Source: JAUXFS01 sp963772635
GTDB taxonomy: Bacteria > Pseudomonadota > Alphaproteobacteria > Rhodospirillales > Defluviicoccaceae
Reading direction: 5' to 3'
Length of the DNA stretch: 64,000 nucleotides
Assembly: GCA_963772635.1 (NCBI GenBank)
Contig: CAVYYK010000057.1
Coordinates: forward strand, 1-64,000
Numbering within the stretch: the first letter of the stretch is position 1; each line of letters starts with the position of its first letter. Position numbers and translations under genes: made by a program. Below the pieces are notes generated by a model. That model was not told the DNA's origin. It did no database searches and saw only the letters and a list, made by a program, of their open reading frames with translations. This document shows positions 19,589 through 28,619 of this stretch, in pieces.

Positions 19589-21571
19589 ATGGACACGTGC
19601 AGTGACGAGTCGCGCGTGGACTTTGCGGCCGCGTCGGAAGCCGAAGGGTTCCTGAAGCTCGCTCCGCGCCTGCCAATTTTACGACGTGCGTTGTATTTTA
19701 CGATCGTCGCCGTGACCGTCCTGTTGGCGGTCACGATGCTGACGGAAATCCTCGCCGCCAACGGCCTGGAGGTGGTCGAAGTCTTCATTCTGGTGGTGTT
19801 CTTTGTCAACTTCGTTCTGATCGCGCTGTCGTTCTGGACGGCCGTCACCGGTTTTGTCGTTCGCGCCATGAAACGTGATCCCATCAACCTGCGCCCTGTC
19901 GCGGAACTCCGGACCGCGGCATCGGGCTCCATCACCACGCGAACCGCCGTCACCATCCCGGTCTACAACGAGGATCCGCGTCGCGTGTTCGCCGGGCTCG
20001 AAGCGATCTATGCGTCTCTGGCGTCTGCCGGCGGTTTGGAGCATTTCGAGTTCTTTGTTCTCAGCGACACCACTCGCGATGACGTTGCCGCGGAGGAGCG
20101 GTGCTATTGGACGGACTTCCGCCGACGGATGAACGCCGGAAATCGGGTGTTTTATCGCAGGCGGGAGAAAAACATCGGCCGTAAAGCCGGAAACATCGCC
20201 GATTTCTGCAATCGCTGGGGATACCGGTACGACCATATGGTCGTTCTCGACGCCGACAGCGTGATGTCGGGGGAAACGCTGGTGACGATGGTGCGCTTGA
20301 TGGAAGCCAATCCGCAGGCCGGCCTGATCCAGACGCAGCCGATAACCATCCGTCAACAAACACTGTTCGGCCGCGCCCTGCAATTCGGATCTCGGCTGGT
20401 GGGCCCGATGCTGTCAAGCGGTCTGAGCTTCTGGCACATGGGCGAGAGCAACTACTGGGGACACAACGCAATCATTCGGACGGCGGCCTTCATCGCTCAT
20501 TGCGGCCTGCCGACGCTGCCGGGGAAACCTCCGCTCGGGGGCGAGATTCACAGCCACGATTTCGTCGAAGCGGCACTGCTGCGGCGCGGAGGCTGGCGGG
20601 TGTACTTTGTTCCGGATCTGGAAGGCAGCTATGAAGAAATGCCCGGCAACATCCTCGACTTTGCCACGCGCGACCGACGATGGTGCCAGGGCAATCTCCA
20701 GCATCTCAAATTGCTCTGCGCCAGCGGTTTGCACCCGCTGAGCCGTTTCCATTTGTTGCAGGGCGCCTTCTCATATCTGTCATCGCCGCTATGGGCGGCA
20801 TTCCTGATGCTGAGCACCGCCGATGTCGTCGAACAAGCGATCACCGGACACCGTTACTTCACGGATGCTTACCAGCTCTATCCGAATTGGCCGATATCCA
20901 AGCTCACCGAAACCCTCTCGCTGTTCGCGGTGACCATGGCGATGCTGTTCATGCCCAAGGTTCTTGCTCTCGTCCTGGTGCTGTTGGATCGCACGGAGCG
21001 ACGCCTTTTCGGCGGCGGACGACGTGTTACCCTGAGCGTGCTCGGCGAGACGCTGTTCTCGATGTTGATCGCCCCCGTTATGGGTGGCCTGCACACCTAT
21101 TTCGTGGCGTCTCTTCTGATTGGACGGGGCGTCGGGTGGAATCCGCAGAACCGGACGGACCGAGGGCTGACGGTGGGAGAAGTCGTGCCATCCCTGGGTT
21201 TGCTGTTCATGATCGGTATCGCTTGGCTGCTGGTTCTCCTAGACAATGCACCGAGCTATGTCTGGTGGGTTTTGCCGGTGCTGACCGGCCTGATTCTGGC
21301 TGTCCCCATTTCCGTTCTGTCGAGTCGCCGCTCCGTGGGCGGCTGGCTTCGGCAGCGAGGAATATTGCTCACGCCCGAGGAGACGTCTCCGTCGGCCGAG
21401 TTGCGGGATCTGGCCAAGGCGCTTTTGCGCGAGCCGCCTGCGGACGAGCAATTCGAACGTCTTGACGATTTGGCCGAGACGCCGCCGATGCGAGAAACAC
21501 CGATGCAGCCGCAGCCACTGGACCGCAAAAAATCACAGTTTGAGTCCGGCGCCCCGAAACTGGCATCCTGA
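19589..21571 (+). CDS. opgH: Glucans biosynthesis glucosyltransferase (OpgH/MdoH)
   Basis: Inner-membrane family 2 glycosyltransferase that polymerises UDP-glucose into the backbone of periplasmic glucans. 660 residues, shorter than the 847 of E. coli OpgH, mainly at the N-terminus. Two membrane helices (residues about 31-55 and 60-90) precede the catalytic domain, which has TIPVYNEDPRRVFAGLEA, the metal site VVLDADSVMSGE, the SHDFVEAALLRRGGW loop with catalytic Asp, and the QxxRW-type box RDRRWCQGNLQHL. At least four further membrane helices follow. Downstream of opgG, with which it works. Confidence 0.95.
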   Translation: MDTCSDESRVDFAAASEAEGFLKLAPRLPILRRALYFTIVAVTVLLAVTMLTEILAANGLEVVEVFILVVFFVNFVLIALSFWTAVTGFVVRAMKRDPINLRPVAELRTAASGSITTRTAVTIPVYNEDPRRVFAGLEAIYASLASAGGLEHFEFFVLSDTTRDDVAAEERCYWTDFRRRMNAGNRVFYRRREKNIGRKAGNIADFCNRWGYRYDHMVVLDADSVMSGETLVTMVRLMEANPQAGLIQTQPITIRQQTLFGRALQFGSRLVGPMLSSGLSFWHMGESNYWGHNAIIRTAAFIAHCGLPTLPGKPPLGGEIHSHDFVEAALLRRGGWRVYFVPDLEGSYEEMPGNILDFATRDRRWCQGNLQHLKLLCASGLHPLSRFHLLQGAFSYLSSPLWAAFLMLSTADVVEQAITGHRYFTDAYQLYPNWPISKLTETLSLFAVTMAMLFMPKVLALVLVLLDRTERRLFGGGRRVTLSVLGETLFSMLIAPVMGGLHTYFVASLLIGRGVGWNPQNRTDRGLTVGEVVPSLGLLFMIGIAWLLVLLDNAPSYVWWVLPVLTGLILAVPISVLSSRRSVGGWLRQRGILLTPEETSPSAELRDLAKALLREPPADEQFERLDDLAETPPMRETPMQPQPLDRKKSQFESGAPKLAS

Positions 21572-21772
21572 TCCCGCAGAGTCGCAAACGCAGCTTCTTA
21601 GCCACCCGTCATTCCATCGGTGTATTGGCCGAAGCACTTCGGGCTTCACACTCCACCAAAGCCCCGACATCTTCGACAACGGTATCGGGAACGCCCCGCG
21701 TCCGGCCGGGATCGAAGTGACATTCGCGCCGATCTGCGGTTTGATGGGGTGTCCAAGCGCAGGAGGTTCACC

Positions 21773-22921
21773 GTGGAGAAACAGCCCGGCAATGCCGTCG
21801 TCGTCATAGCCCGTTCGGAATCGGCGTTCATCATCGGGGCGGTCACCACCGCTTTGTTCCTCGTCTACGGCGATGTCTGGCTGGCCGATCTCTCCAACAA
21901 CGTTCTCAAAGCGGCCGGGCTGTTCGTGTGGATCTTCGCGCTCATGTTGTGGTGCGCGTTCGGGGTCGTCCGCCACGCCGACTGCCTGGCCGAGCTTCTC
22001 GGGGAGCCCTACGGAACGCTGATCCTGACGATCGCCGTGATCAGCATCGAGGTGTCGCTGATCGCGGCGATCATGCTGCACGGCGGCGCCAATCCGACCC
22101 TGGCACGCGACACCATGCTGGCGGTGATCATGATCGTGCTCAACGGCATGGTCGGCGTCGCGCTGCTGATCGGCGGCCTCCGCCACGGCGAGCAGGCGTT
22201 CAACCTGCAGGGCGCCCGGGCTTTCCTTGCGGTCATCCTGCCCTTGTCGACGATGTCGTTGATCCTGCCCCGGTTCACCACGTCGACGGCCGATCCCACG
22301 CTAAACCGGCCGCAGGCAATCCTCTTCGCGATCATCACGGTCGCGCTGTATGCAACCTTTATCGCCATCCAGACCCGGCGGCACAGCGGTTTCTTTATGC
22401 AGCCGGGCTCGGACGCAACGGCCGATGCCGGCGACGACGGCGATCACGGGCACGGTGATCTCAATCCCCGATCGATCCCCTACCACGCCGTTTTTCTGGT
22501 GCTCACCCTGTTGCCGATCGTGCTTCTTTCCAAGAAGCTCGCGGTGCTGGTCGATCACGGAACGGAGACGCTCGGCGCGCCGGCGGCGCTCGGCGGGGTG
22601 CTGGTGGCGATCCTGGTGCTGACCCCCGAGGGGCTCGCCGCCTTTCATGCCGCGCTCGCCAACAGGCTGCAACGCTCCGTCAACATCTGCCTCGGCTCCG
22701 CCCTGGCGACGATCGGCCTGACCGTCCCGGCGGTGCTCACCATCGACGTGGTGACGGATCTGCATGTGGTTCTCGGTCTCGAACCGACCGAGATCGTTCT
22801 GCTCGTCCTGACCCTGTTGCTGAGCATGCTGACCTTCGGCGGGGTTCGAACCAACGTGCTGCAGGGCGCCGTGCACCTGGTGGTGTTTCTGGTTTACCTG
22901 GTGCTGATCTTCGATCCGTAG
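21773..22921 (+). CDS. chaA: Calcium/proton antiporter (ChaA)
   Basis: Ca2+(Na+)/H+ exchanger of the CaCA superfamily in the inner membrane; 382 residues with about eleven hydrophobic segments. The two alpha-repeat acidic motifs are visible: ISIEVSLIAAIMLHGG in the first half and LTPEGLAAFHAALANRLQRS with ICLGSALATIGLT in the second. A central hydrophilic loop holds DDGDHGHGDLNP. The start is taken as the GTG at 21773 because AGGAGG lies seven bases upstream; upstream in-frame codons give no membrane-protein sequence. It ends 13 bases before the convergent hydrogenase protease gene. Confidence 0.92.
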   Translation: MEKQPGNAVVVIARSESAFIIGAVTTALFLVYGDVWLADLSNNVLKAAGLFVWIFALMLWCAFGVVRHADCLAELLGEPYGTLILTIAVISIEVSLIAAIMLHGGANPTLARDTMLAVIMIVLNGMVGVALLIGGLRHGEQAFNLQGARAFLAVILPLSTMSLILPRFTTSTADPTLNRPQAILFAIITVALYATFIAIQTRRHSGFFMQPGSDATADAGDDGDHGHGDLNPRSIPYHAVFLVLTLLPIVLLSKKLAVLVDHGTETLGAPAALGGVLVAILVLTPEGLAAFHAALANRLQRSVNICLGSALATIGLTVPAVLTIDVVTDLHVVLGLEPTEIVLLVLTLLLSMLTFGGVRTNVLQGAVHLVVFLVYLVLIFDP

Positions 22922-22934
22922 GCTGGCTCGCGGC

Positions 22935-23402
22935 TCAACTGAGGCCGCAAGCGGTTTCCTCAAGGATGTCCTGCACTACCCGCAGGCAGGCTTGCTCGAC
23001 GAGGCTGGTGAGACCGGCGCCCAAGGTGAACGCCTGGCCCTCGATGCCGTAGACGATGACCGCCGCCGGCAGCCGGCCGAGCGCCCGCGCCGTCTCCACC
23101 GCTTCGGCAATCCCGAGGGCATGGCTGGAAACGGCGAAGGCTTCGCGCGGCAGCGGCCCGGCGGCGGCGTCGAACCGCCGGATCGTGCCGGGCGCGGCCC
23201 CCGTCACCATCGCATCGACGATCACAACCGCCGAATGGTTATCCCAGAGGTCGATCAGGGCCAGGCCGTCACCGGCGTGTTCGATGGCGTGCACGCCCTG
23301 TGCCCGAAGCCGCGCGGCCACCTCGGGACCGGCGCCGTCGTCGCCGCGATCCCGGTTGCCGACGCCGATGACGAGGACGGTTTCGTTCCCGCCCTCACCC
23401 AC
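22935..23402 (-). CDS. Hydrogenase maturation endopeptidase (HyaD/HoxW type)
   Basis: Nickel-dependent protease that trims the C-terminus of the hydrogenase large subunit once the NiFe centre is inserted. 155 residues, normal for the family. The metal ligands are visible: Asp in IGVGNRDRGDDGAGPEV, Asp in VVIVDAMVTG, His in AVSSHALGIAE. The GTG start at 23402 overlaps the end of the large-subunit gene by eight bases, so translation is coupled. It is the last gene of the hydrogenase operon. Its target is the tail after DPCISCATH in the neighbouring large subunit. Confidence 0.9.
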   Translation of the reverse strand: MGEGGNETVLVIGVGNRDRGDDGAGPEVAARLRAQGVHAIEHAGDGLALIDLWDNHSAVVIVDAMVTGAAPGTIRRFDAAAGPLPREAFAVSSHALGIAEAVETARALGRLPAAVIVYGIEGQAFTLGAGLTSLVEQACLRVVQDILEETACGLS

Positions 23403-24700
23403 GATCGACGGTGAGCTTGAGGAAGTGGGTGGCGCAGGAGATGCAGGGGTCGTAGTTACGGATCGTCTGCTCGCACCGCCACTGGAGGTCGTCGTCGGCG
23501 AGATCCAGGTTGGCCTCGACCACGCCGAGGAGATCGCGCTCGATCTGCTTCTGGTTCTGCGACGTCGGCGGCACGATCGTCGCCTGGACGATGCGCCCGT
23601 CGTCGCCGAGCCGGTAATGGTGGTGGCAGATCCCCCGCGGCGCCTCGGTGCAGCCATGACCGTCCCCCGGACCCGGCACCGCTTCGACGCACGAAGCGTC
23701 CGGCACTTCGTACGCTTCCGCCAGGCGCAGCGCTTCCTCGCAGGCGTAGACCACCTCGACCATGCGGACGACGATGCTCTGGAACGGGTTGACGCAGACC
23801 TCTCGCAACCCCACCATATTGGCCGTTTCTTTCGCCAAATCAGATAATTGAGAGAAATTGTTGTTGTAACGCGCGATCGGTCCGACCAGGTACGCCTCGC
23901 CCCCCCGGGTCATCCCGTGCAGCGCGTTGGAGTGCTCGACATGCTCCTCGCGGAAGTGATCTGCGAACTCGGAAACGGCGATGTCGAGGCCGCGGTTGGA
24001 GACGATCCGCCCCTCGTGGATCGCGTACTCGTCCGGATGGCGGAGCGATACGCAGGCGTAGTCCCAGGCATAGTCGGGAAAATCGAAGCTGCCGAATACG
24101 CGGGTCAGCGCGACCGCATCCTCGATCGCCCGCTTCAGCGGCTCGATCAGCGCCTTCACCGCCTGCTTGCGGGGCGCCCGGTAGAAGCCGCCGACCTTGA
24201 GGTTGACCGGGTGCACCGCCCGGCCGCCGATCGACCTCGAGGATCTCGTTGCCGAGCTTCTTCAGCGCCAGCGCCTTGGTCACCACCTCGGGATGGTCCT
24301 TGGCGATCTCGAAGGCGTCCTGCTTGTCGAGGAAATCGGGCGCGTGCAGCATCGCCGCGTGCAGCACATGGCTCTCGATCCATTCGCCGCAATAGATCAG
24401 CCGCCGGAGGTCGCGAAGCGGCCCGGTCACCCGGATGCCGAGGGCATCCTCCATCGCCTGTGAAGCGCCGAGCATGTAGGCGATCGGACAGATGCCGCAG
24501 ATGCGGGCGGTGATGTCGGGGGCCTCGGTGAACATCCGTCCCCTGAGCAGTGCCTCGAAAAAGCGGGGCGGCTCATGGATGCCGAATTTGATATCGGTGA
24601 CGACGCCGTCGCGGATGCGGACCGAAAGGTGCCCCTCGCCTTCGACCCGGGCGAGATCGTCGACCTTGATCGTTCGGGTCCGGGTCTGGCTCCTACTCAT
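23395..24700 (-). CDS. hydA: Group 3b [NiFe] hydrogenase large (alpha) subunit, one frameshift
   Basis: Carries the NiFe active site of a soluble NAD(P)-linked hydrogenase. The L1 signature RICGICPIAYMLGAS and the L2 signature DPCISCATHFL are both complete, giving the four cysteine ligands. VDDLARVEGEGHLSV is the family N-terminus. The frame shifts near 24232: one extra base splits EILEV and GGRAVHPVNLKVGGFYR. Both halves are otherwise perfect. The nine residues after CATH (FLKLTVDRG) are the tail removed by the protease encoded next. Start ATG 24700 overlaps the small-subunit stop (ATGA). Subunit order hydB, hydG, hydD, hydA identifies the bidirectional NADP-type (sulfhydrogenase) class. Confidence 0.93.
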
Positions 24701-25476
24701 GGGACTTCGCTCTCCTTGCGGAACGCGGTGGCGCCGGCATTGTAGGTGCGGAACATGTCACGGATGGCGGGTCGGCCGGTCTCGTGGGCGGCGAACCAGG
24801 CGCCGAGGCCGGAAGTGTTCGGGGTTTCCATCGGGCCGAAGCAGCCGTAGCAGCCGCGACCGTGGGGCGGGCACAGGTTGCCGCAGCCGGCCTGGGTGAC
24901 CGGGCCGAGACAGGGGGTGCCCTGCGCCACCATCACGCAGACGGTGCCCCGCCGCTTGCACTCGATGCACTCGCTGTGATTGGCGATGTTGGGGCGCCGG
25001 CCGTTGAGAAAAGCGTTGAGTACCTCGAGCAGCTGGCGCTTGTCGATCGGGCAGCCCCGCAGTTCGAAGTCGACCTTGACGTGGTCGTGGATCGGCGTCG
25101 ATTTGGCAAGGGTATCAATGTATTCCGGACTGGCGTAAACAGCGGAGATGAACTCTTCGACGCGGGCGAAGTTGCGCAGCGCCTGGATGCCGCCGGCGGT
25201 GGCGCAGGCGCCGATGGTGATCAGTGTCTTCGACTGGCGGCGGATCCGGTGAATGCGCTCGGCGTCGTGCGACGTGGTGATCGAGCCCTCGACCAGGGAC
25301 ACGTCGTAGGGGCCCTTGGCGGTGGCGCGGGTCGCCTCGAGGAAGTAGGCGATCTCGACACTGCCGGCGACGGCCAGCAGCTCGTCCTCGCAGTCCAGCA
25401 GCGACAGCTGGCAGCCGTCGCACGAGGAGAACTTCCATACCGCCAGCTTGGGTTTCGGTTTCGCGGCCCGGGCCAT
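24697..25476 (-). CDS. hydD: Group 3b [NiFe] hydrogenase small (delta) subunit
   Basis: 259-residue iron-sulfur subunit that passes electrons between the NiFe centre and the diaphorase part. The proximal-cluster motif is KFSSCDGCQLSLLDCE, followed by TIGACATAGGIQALR. The distal clusters are in HSECIECKRRGTVC and the cysteine-rich run ending GCYGCFGPMETPNTSG. No Tat signal, so the enzyme is cytoplasmic, as expected for group 3b. It starts two bases after the hydG stop and overlaps hydA by four. Confidence 0.94.
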   Translation of the reverse strand: MARAAKPKPKLAVWKFSSCDGCQLSLLDCEDELLAVAGSVEIAYFLEATRATAKGPYDVSLVEGSITTSHDAERIHRIRRQSKTLITIGACATAGGIQALRNFARVEEFISAVYASPEYIDTLAKSTPIHDHVKVDFELRGCPIDKRQLLEVLNAFLNGRRPNIANHSECIECKRRGTVCVMVAQGTPCLGPVTQAGCGNLCPPHGRGCYGCFGPMETPNTSGLGAWFAAHETGRPAIRDMFRTYNAGATAFRKESEVP

Positions 25477-25478
25477 GT

Positions 25479-26321
25479 TCAGAACTCCCTCAGGGCGAAG
25501 ATGTCCTCGATGCGGTCGAACCTGAACACCGGCCCGTCGCGGCAGACGAAATTGCCGCCGTACTGGCAGTGGCCGCAAAAGCCCACCGCGCATTTCATGT
25601 TGCGCTCCATCGAGACATAGATCCGGTCGTTGCCGACGCCCCGGTCGGCGAGGGCCTGGAGGGTGAAGCGGATCATGATCTCCGGCCCGCAAATCATCGC
25701 CACCGTATTGTCGGGATCGAAGCCGCCGTGACCGATCAGCCGGGTGACGACGCCGACGTTGCCATGCCAGTCTCCGGACGCCCGGTCGACGGTGACGTCG
25801 ACAAAAGTGTCGAGACGGCTGCTCCACCGCTCGAGCTGGCTACGGAACAGAATGTCCCGGGGCGTGCGGGCGCCGTAGAGGATGCGCAGCCGGCCGAACT
25901 TCCCGCGGTTGGCGATAATGTGGTAGATGACCGGCCGGAGCGGCGCCAGTCCGATCCCGCCGGCGATGATGACCACGTCGCTGCCCTCGGCCTGCTCCAC
26001 CGGCCAGGCGCTGCCGAACGGACCGCGCACCCCGACCACGTCGCCCTTCTTCAACGCCGCCATCCCCGCGGTGACGGTGCCGACCGAGCGGATGGTGTGG
26101 ATCAACCGATCCGGCTCGCCGGGATCGCCGCTGATGCTGATCGGCACCTCGCCGACTCCGAACTGGTAGAGCATGTTGAACTGGCCGGCGGCGAACGGAA
26201 ACGCCCTCCGTCCCCCTTCGGGGCGGAGGTGCAGGGTGAAGGTGTCGCTGATGTCCCGGACCACCTTCTCGACGCGAAAAGGTTGGGGGAGCATTGGACT
26301 AGAAGCTGCAGCCAGCGCCAT
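25479..26321 (-). CDS. hydG: Group 3b hydrogenase gamma subunit, FAD/NAD(P)H oxidoreductase
   Basis: 280-residue flavoprotein of the ferredoxin reductase fold (HydG, dihydroorotate dehydrogenase electron-transfer type). It contains an N-terminal FAD-binding barrel (FRVEKVVRDISDTFTLHL, VPISISGDPGEPD), an NAD(P)-binding motif VVIIAGGIGLAPLRPVIYH, and a C-terminal [2Fe-2S] site MKCAVGFCGHCQ with a further Cys in GNFVCRDGPVF. It links NAD(P)H to the beta subunit clusters. The ATG at 26321 is preferred to 26294 because TGAGGGGCGGC lies directly upstream and the gap to the previous stop is eight bases. Confidence 0.93.
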   Translation of the reverse strand: MALAAASSPMLPQPFRVEKVVRDISDTFTLHLRPEGGRRAFPFAAGQFNMLYQFGVGEVPISISGDPGEPDRLIHTIRSVGTVTAGMAALKKGDVVGVRGPFGSAWPVEQAEGSDVVIIAGGIGLAPLRPVIYHIIANRGKFGRLRILYGARTPRDILFRSQLERWSSRLDTFVDVTVDRASGDWHGNVGVVTRLIGHGGFDPDNTVAMICGPEIMIRFTLQALADRGVGNDRIYVSMERNMKCAVGFCGHCQYGGNFVCRDGPVFRFDRIEDIFALREF

Positions 26322-26329
26322 GCCGCCCC

Positions 26330-26809
26330 TCAATCGCCCGGATGGCCGTACATGTCGATGAGCTGGTGGCGCGCGGCGGCCAGCCGCGAGGCCATCACCG
26401 GCGCGAACCGCTTGTGCAGGTCGTAGCCCAGCGCCGGATCCTCCTCCATCTTGCCCCGCAGGCACGTTGCATCGAGGCTTAGCAGACGGGTCAGCTCCAG
26501 CGCCCGGGCATCGAAATTGGCCCGGTACGGCGGCACCAGCCACGACCATCCCATCAGGTCGCCGGCTTTGAGAGTATCGACGATGATCGGTGACTTGCCC
26601 GGGACGTGAACCTCAAGCGCCACCCGGCCGTGGCGGACGAGATAGAACTTATCCGCCGGACGGCCCTCCTTGTAGACGTAGGCACCGGCCTGAAAAACCT
26701 CGTTGGCGGCGCACCCTGCGACCAGTTCCCGATAGGCGTCGTCCATCCCCTCGAAAAAGGGATGTTCGCGCAACAGTTTGTCCAATCCCTCGATCTGTAC
26801 CATGTTCAT
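26330..26809 (-). CDS. Cyclic nucleotide-binding domain protein within the hydrogenase operon
   Basis: 159 residues comprising a single cNMP-binding barrel and a short helical tail, without the helix-turn-helix of CRP. Landmarks are HPFFEGMDDAYRELVAGCA, FQAGAYVYKEGRPADKFYLV and KAGDLMGWSWLVPPYRANF, the last in the position of the phosphate-binding cassette. Start ATG 26809 overlaps the hydB stop (ATGA). It therefore appears to be a translated part of the operon, between the beta and gamma subunit genes. Probably a ligand-sensing accessory of the hydrogenase. The position is common in proteobacterial group 3b operons, but its role is not established here. Confidence 0.88.
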   Translation of the reverse strand: MNMVQIEGLDKLLREHPFFEGMDDAYRELVAGCAANEVFQAGAYVYKEGRPADKFYLVRHGRVALEVHVPGKSPIIVDTLKAGDLMGWSWLVPPYRANFDARALELTRLLSLDATCLRGKMEEDPALGYDLHKRFAPVMASRLAAARHQLIDMYGHPGD

Positions 26810-27943
26810 GCACCCCCTTCGCTGTCGCGAATCGTTCGGGCTTCCTCGGTGATGTCGATGGCCACCGGGCACCATGTGATGCACCGCCCGCATCCGACGC
26901 AACCGGAGCTCCCGAACTGTTGATGCCAGGTGGAAAGCTTGTGGGTCATCCATTGACGGTAGCGGGCGGCGCCCTCGCGGCGGATGCTGCCGCCGTGGAT
27001 ATAGCTGAACTCGACGGTGAAGCAGGAGTCCCACTTGCGCCAGCGTTCGGCGGTATCACCGGTGAGATCGGTGACGTCCTCGACCGTCGAGCAAAAACAG
27101 GTGGGGCAAACCATGGTGCAGTTGCCGCAGGTGAGGCAGCGCTCCGCCACCTTGTTCCACTGCGGGTGCTCGAGGTTGCGGCCGAGCAGCGCCGCCACGT
27201 CCGGAACCATTTCGCGGCCCATGGTCTCGGCGGTCCGCGCAACCGCGGTTTCGGCGGCGCTCACGTCTCCGTCTCCGGCGGCGGCGACGTCGATCCGGGC
27301 CAGCACCTCCGCGCCTCGGTCCGATCCCACCTCGACCACGAAACGCGTGGCGATCTCCGTCGGCGAGTTCGGTCAGCGCCAGGTCGAAACCGGCCTCCAC
27401 TTTCGGCCCGGTGCCCATCGAGACGCAGAAACAGGTTCCGCCGGCACGGGTGCAGTTGACGGCGATGACGAAGGCCTCGCGCCGCCGCGCCTGGTAACCC
27501 GGATCGGTGCCCCTGCCGCCGTCGAACACCTCGTCGTGGATCGCCAGCGCATGGACATCGCAGGCGCGCACCCCGAGAAACGCGTAACGGGGTACCTCCG
27601 CCGCGTCGTCCTCGACGGCGAAGCCCTTGCCTCGGCGCCGGGCACGCCAAAGCCGTTCCGTCGGCGGGTACAGATAGCGCTTCCAGGCCTGCGGGCCGGG
27701 CCCGAACTCGAACACCCCATCCCCGCCGCCGTCGACCAGACGGTAGCGGCCGCCGTCCTGTTCGTCGCGCCAGCCCGCGGGCAGGTCGTCCACGGCCGAA
27801 ACCGGCTCGAGAACGACGGCACCGTCGGCGATCCGCGGCCCGATGACCCGATAGCCGTCGCCGATCAGGGCGTCGATCAGGCTTTGCAGGCCGTCCCTGT
27901 CGATCAGCACCTTGTCGCCACCGGACACATCGGGTCCCGCCAC
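26806..27943 (-). CDS. hydB: Group 3b hydrogenase beta subunit, two [4Fe-4S] clusters, one frameshift
   Basis: First gene of the hydrogenase operon. The N-terminal domain resembles the sulfite reductase subunit A type (WKRYLYPPTERLW, FLGVRACDVHALAIHDEV, NCTRAGGTCFCVSMGTGP). The C-terminal domain carries two ferredoxin clusters: CLTCGNCTMVCPTCFC and CVGCGRCITWCPVAID. The frame breaks near 27350 where one extra base separates DGDRHA from FVVEVGSDRGAEVL. Start is the GTG at 27943 (VAGPDVSGGDKVLIDRDG), 27 bases after a perfect inverted repeat. About 378 residues. Confidence 0.9.
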
Positions 27944-27969
27944 CGTTCATCCCCACTCCAGAGAGCACA

Positions 27970-28001
27970 GTTGGTCCATTGTTATCCATATGAGGACCAA
28001 C
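27970..28001. promoter_or_regulatory. Perfect inverted repeat upstream of the hydrogenase operon
   Basis: GTTGGTCC (27970-27977) and GGACCAAC (27994-28001) form an exact 8-base dyad with a 16-base spacer, so the half-sites are 24 bases (just over two helical turns) apart. It ends 27 bases before the hydB GTG and is AT-rich inside. There is no run of T after it on either strand, so I favour an operator over a terminator. Confidence 0.55.
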
Positions 28002-28146
28002 GTAAACAGATACCGGTCGGAATGCCGATGACGCCGCAGCGCTTACATCATTTTCTTGATGCACCGCAGCAGGAGTTGTCCTAACATCCGCGCGAATTTC
28101 GACAATCACCTGTGGTAGAGACAGCGGCATCCGGGGGACGTTCGCA

Positions 28147-28440
28147 ATGACTGACGGAAAACCAGGCAAGATCGAGCAACGCGCGTACGAGATTTGGGAG
28201 CGGGAGGGCCGCCCCCAAGGAAAGGCCCTCGAGCACTGGCATCAGGCGGTCGCCGAAATCGCTCGTGAAGAGGGGAAAGCGGCGAAGGCAAAAACCACGA
28301 AGGCCGGGAAAAAGGAGCCGAAGACGAAAAAGGCTGCTTCCAAGCCGGCCGCCACGGCGAAGGCTTCGGGCGCGAAACCGGCGGCCAAGGCCAAGCCATC
28401 GGCCAAGCCGAAAAAAGCCGCCACCAAGACGAAGGGGTAA
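28147..28440 (+). CDS. DUF2934 protein with histone H1-like lysine/alanine tail
   Basis: 97 residues. The first 40 match DUF2934 (IEQRAYEIWEREGRPQGKAL, then EHWHQA), a short helical domain of unknown function. The remaining 55 residues consist almost only of Lys, Ala, Pro, Thr and Ser in AKP/KKA blocks, like histone H1 tails, and suggest nucleic-acid binding. The gene is upstream of glgB in the same direction, 179 bases away, probably not in the same transcript. Confidence 0.8.
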   Translation: MTDGKPGKIEQRAYEIWEREGRPQGKALEHWHQAVAEIAREEGKAAKAKTTKAGKKEPKTKKAASKPAATAKASGAKPAAKAKPSAKPKKAATKTKG

Positions 28441-28619
28441 ACCTAATCCTCGCTTTCCGTCGCGGGCTGACGCATTATGCCGACCCCGTCGCGGTCGTTT
28501 GGGCGTTTAATTCGGCTCGACGGTTTGTAGGGGTCAACCATCCAGACGCCAATTCTCAGAAAACCGGACGTCCGGCAAAAAATGGAGTCGGAGCCATGCT
28601 CCGCGGGATTATTTAGATC

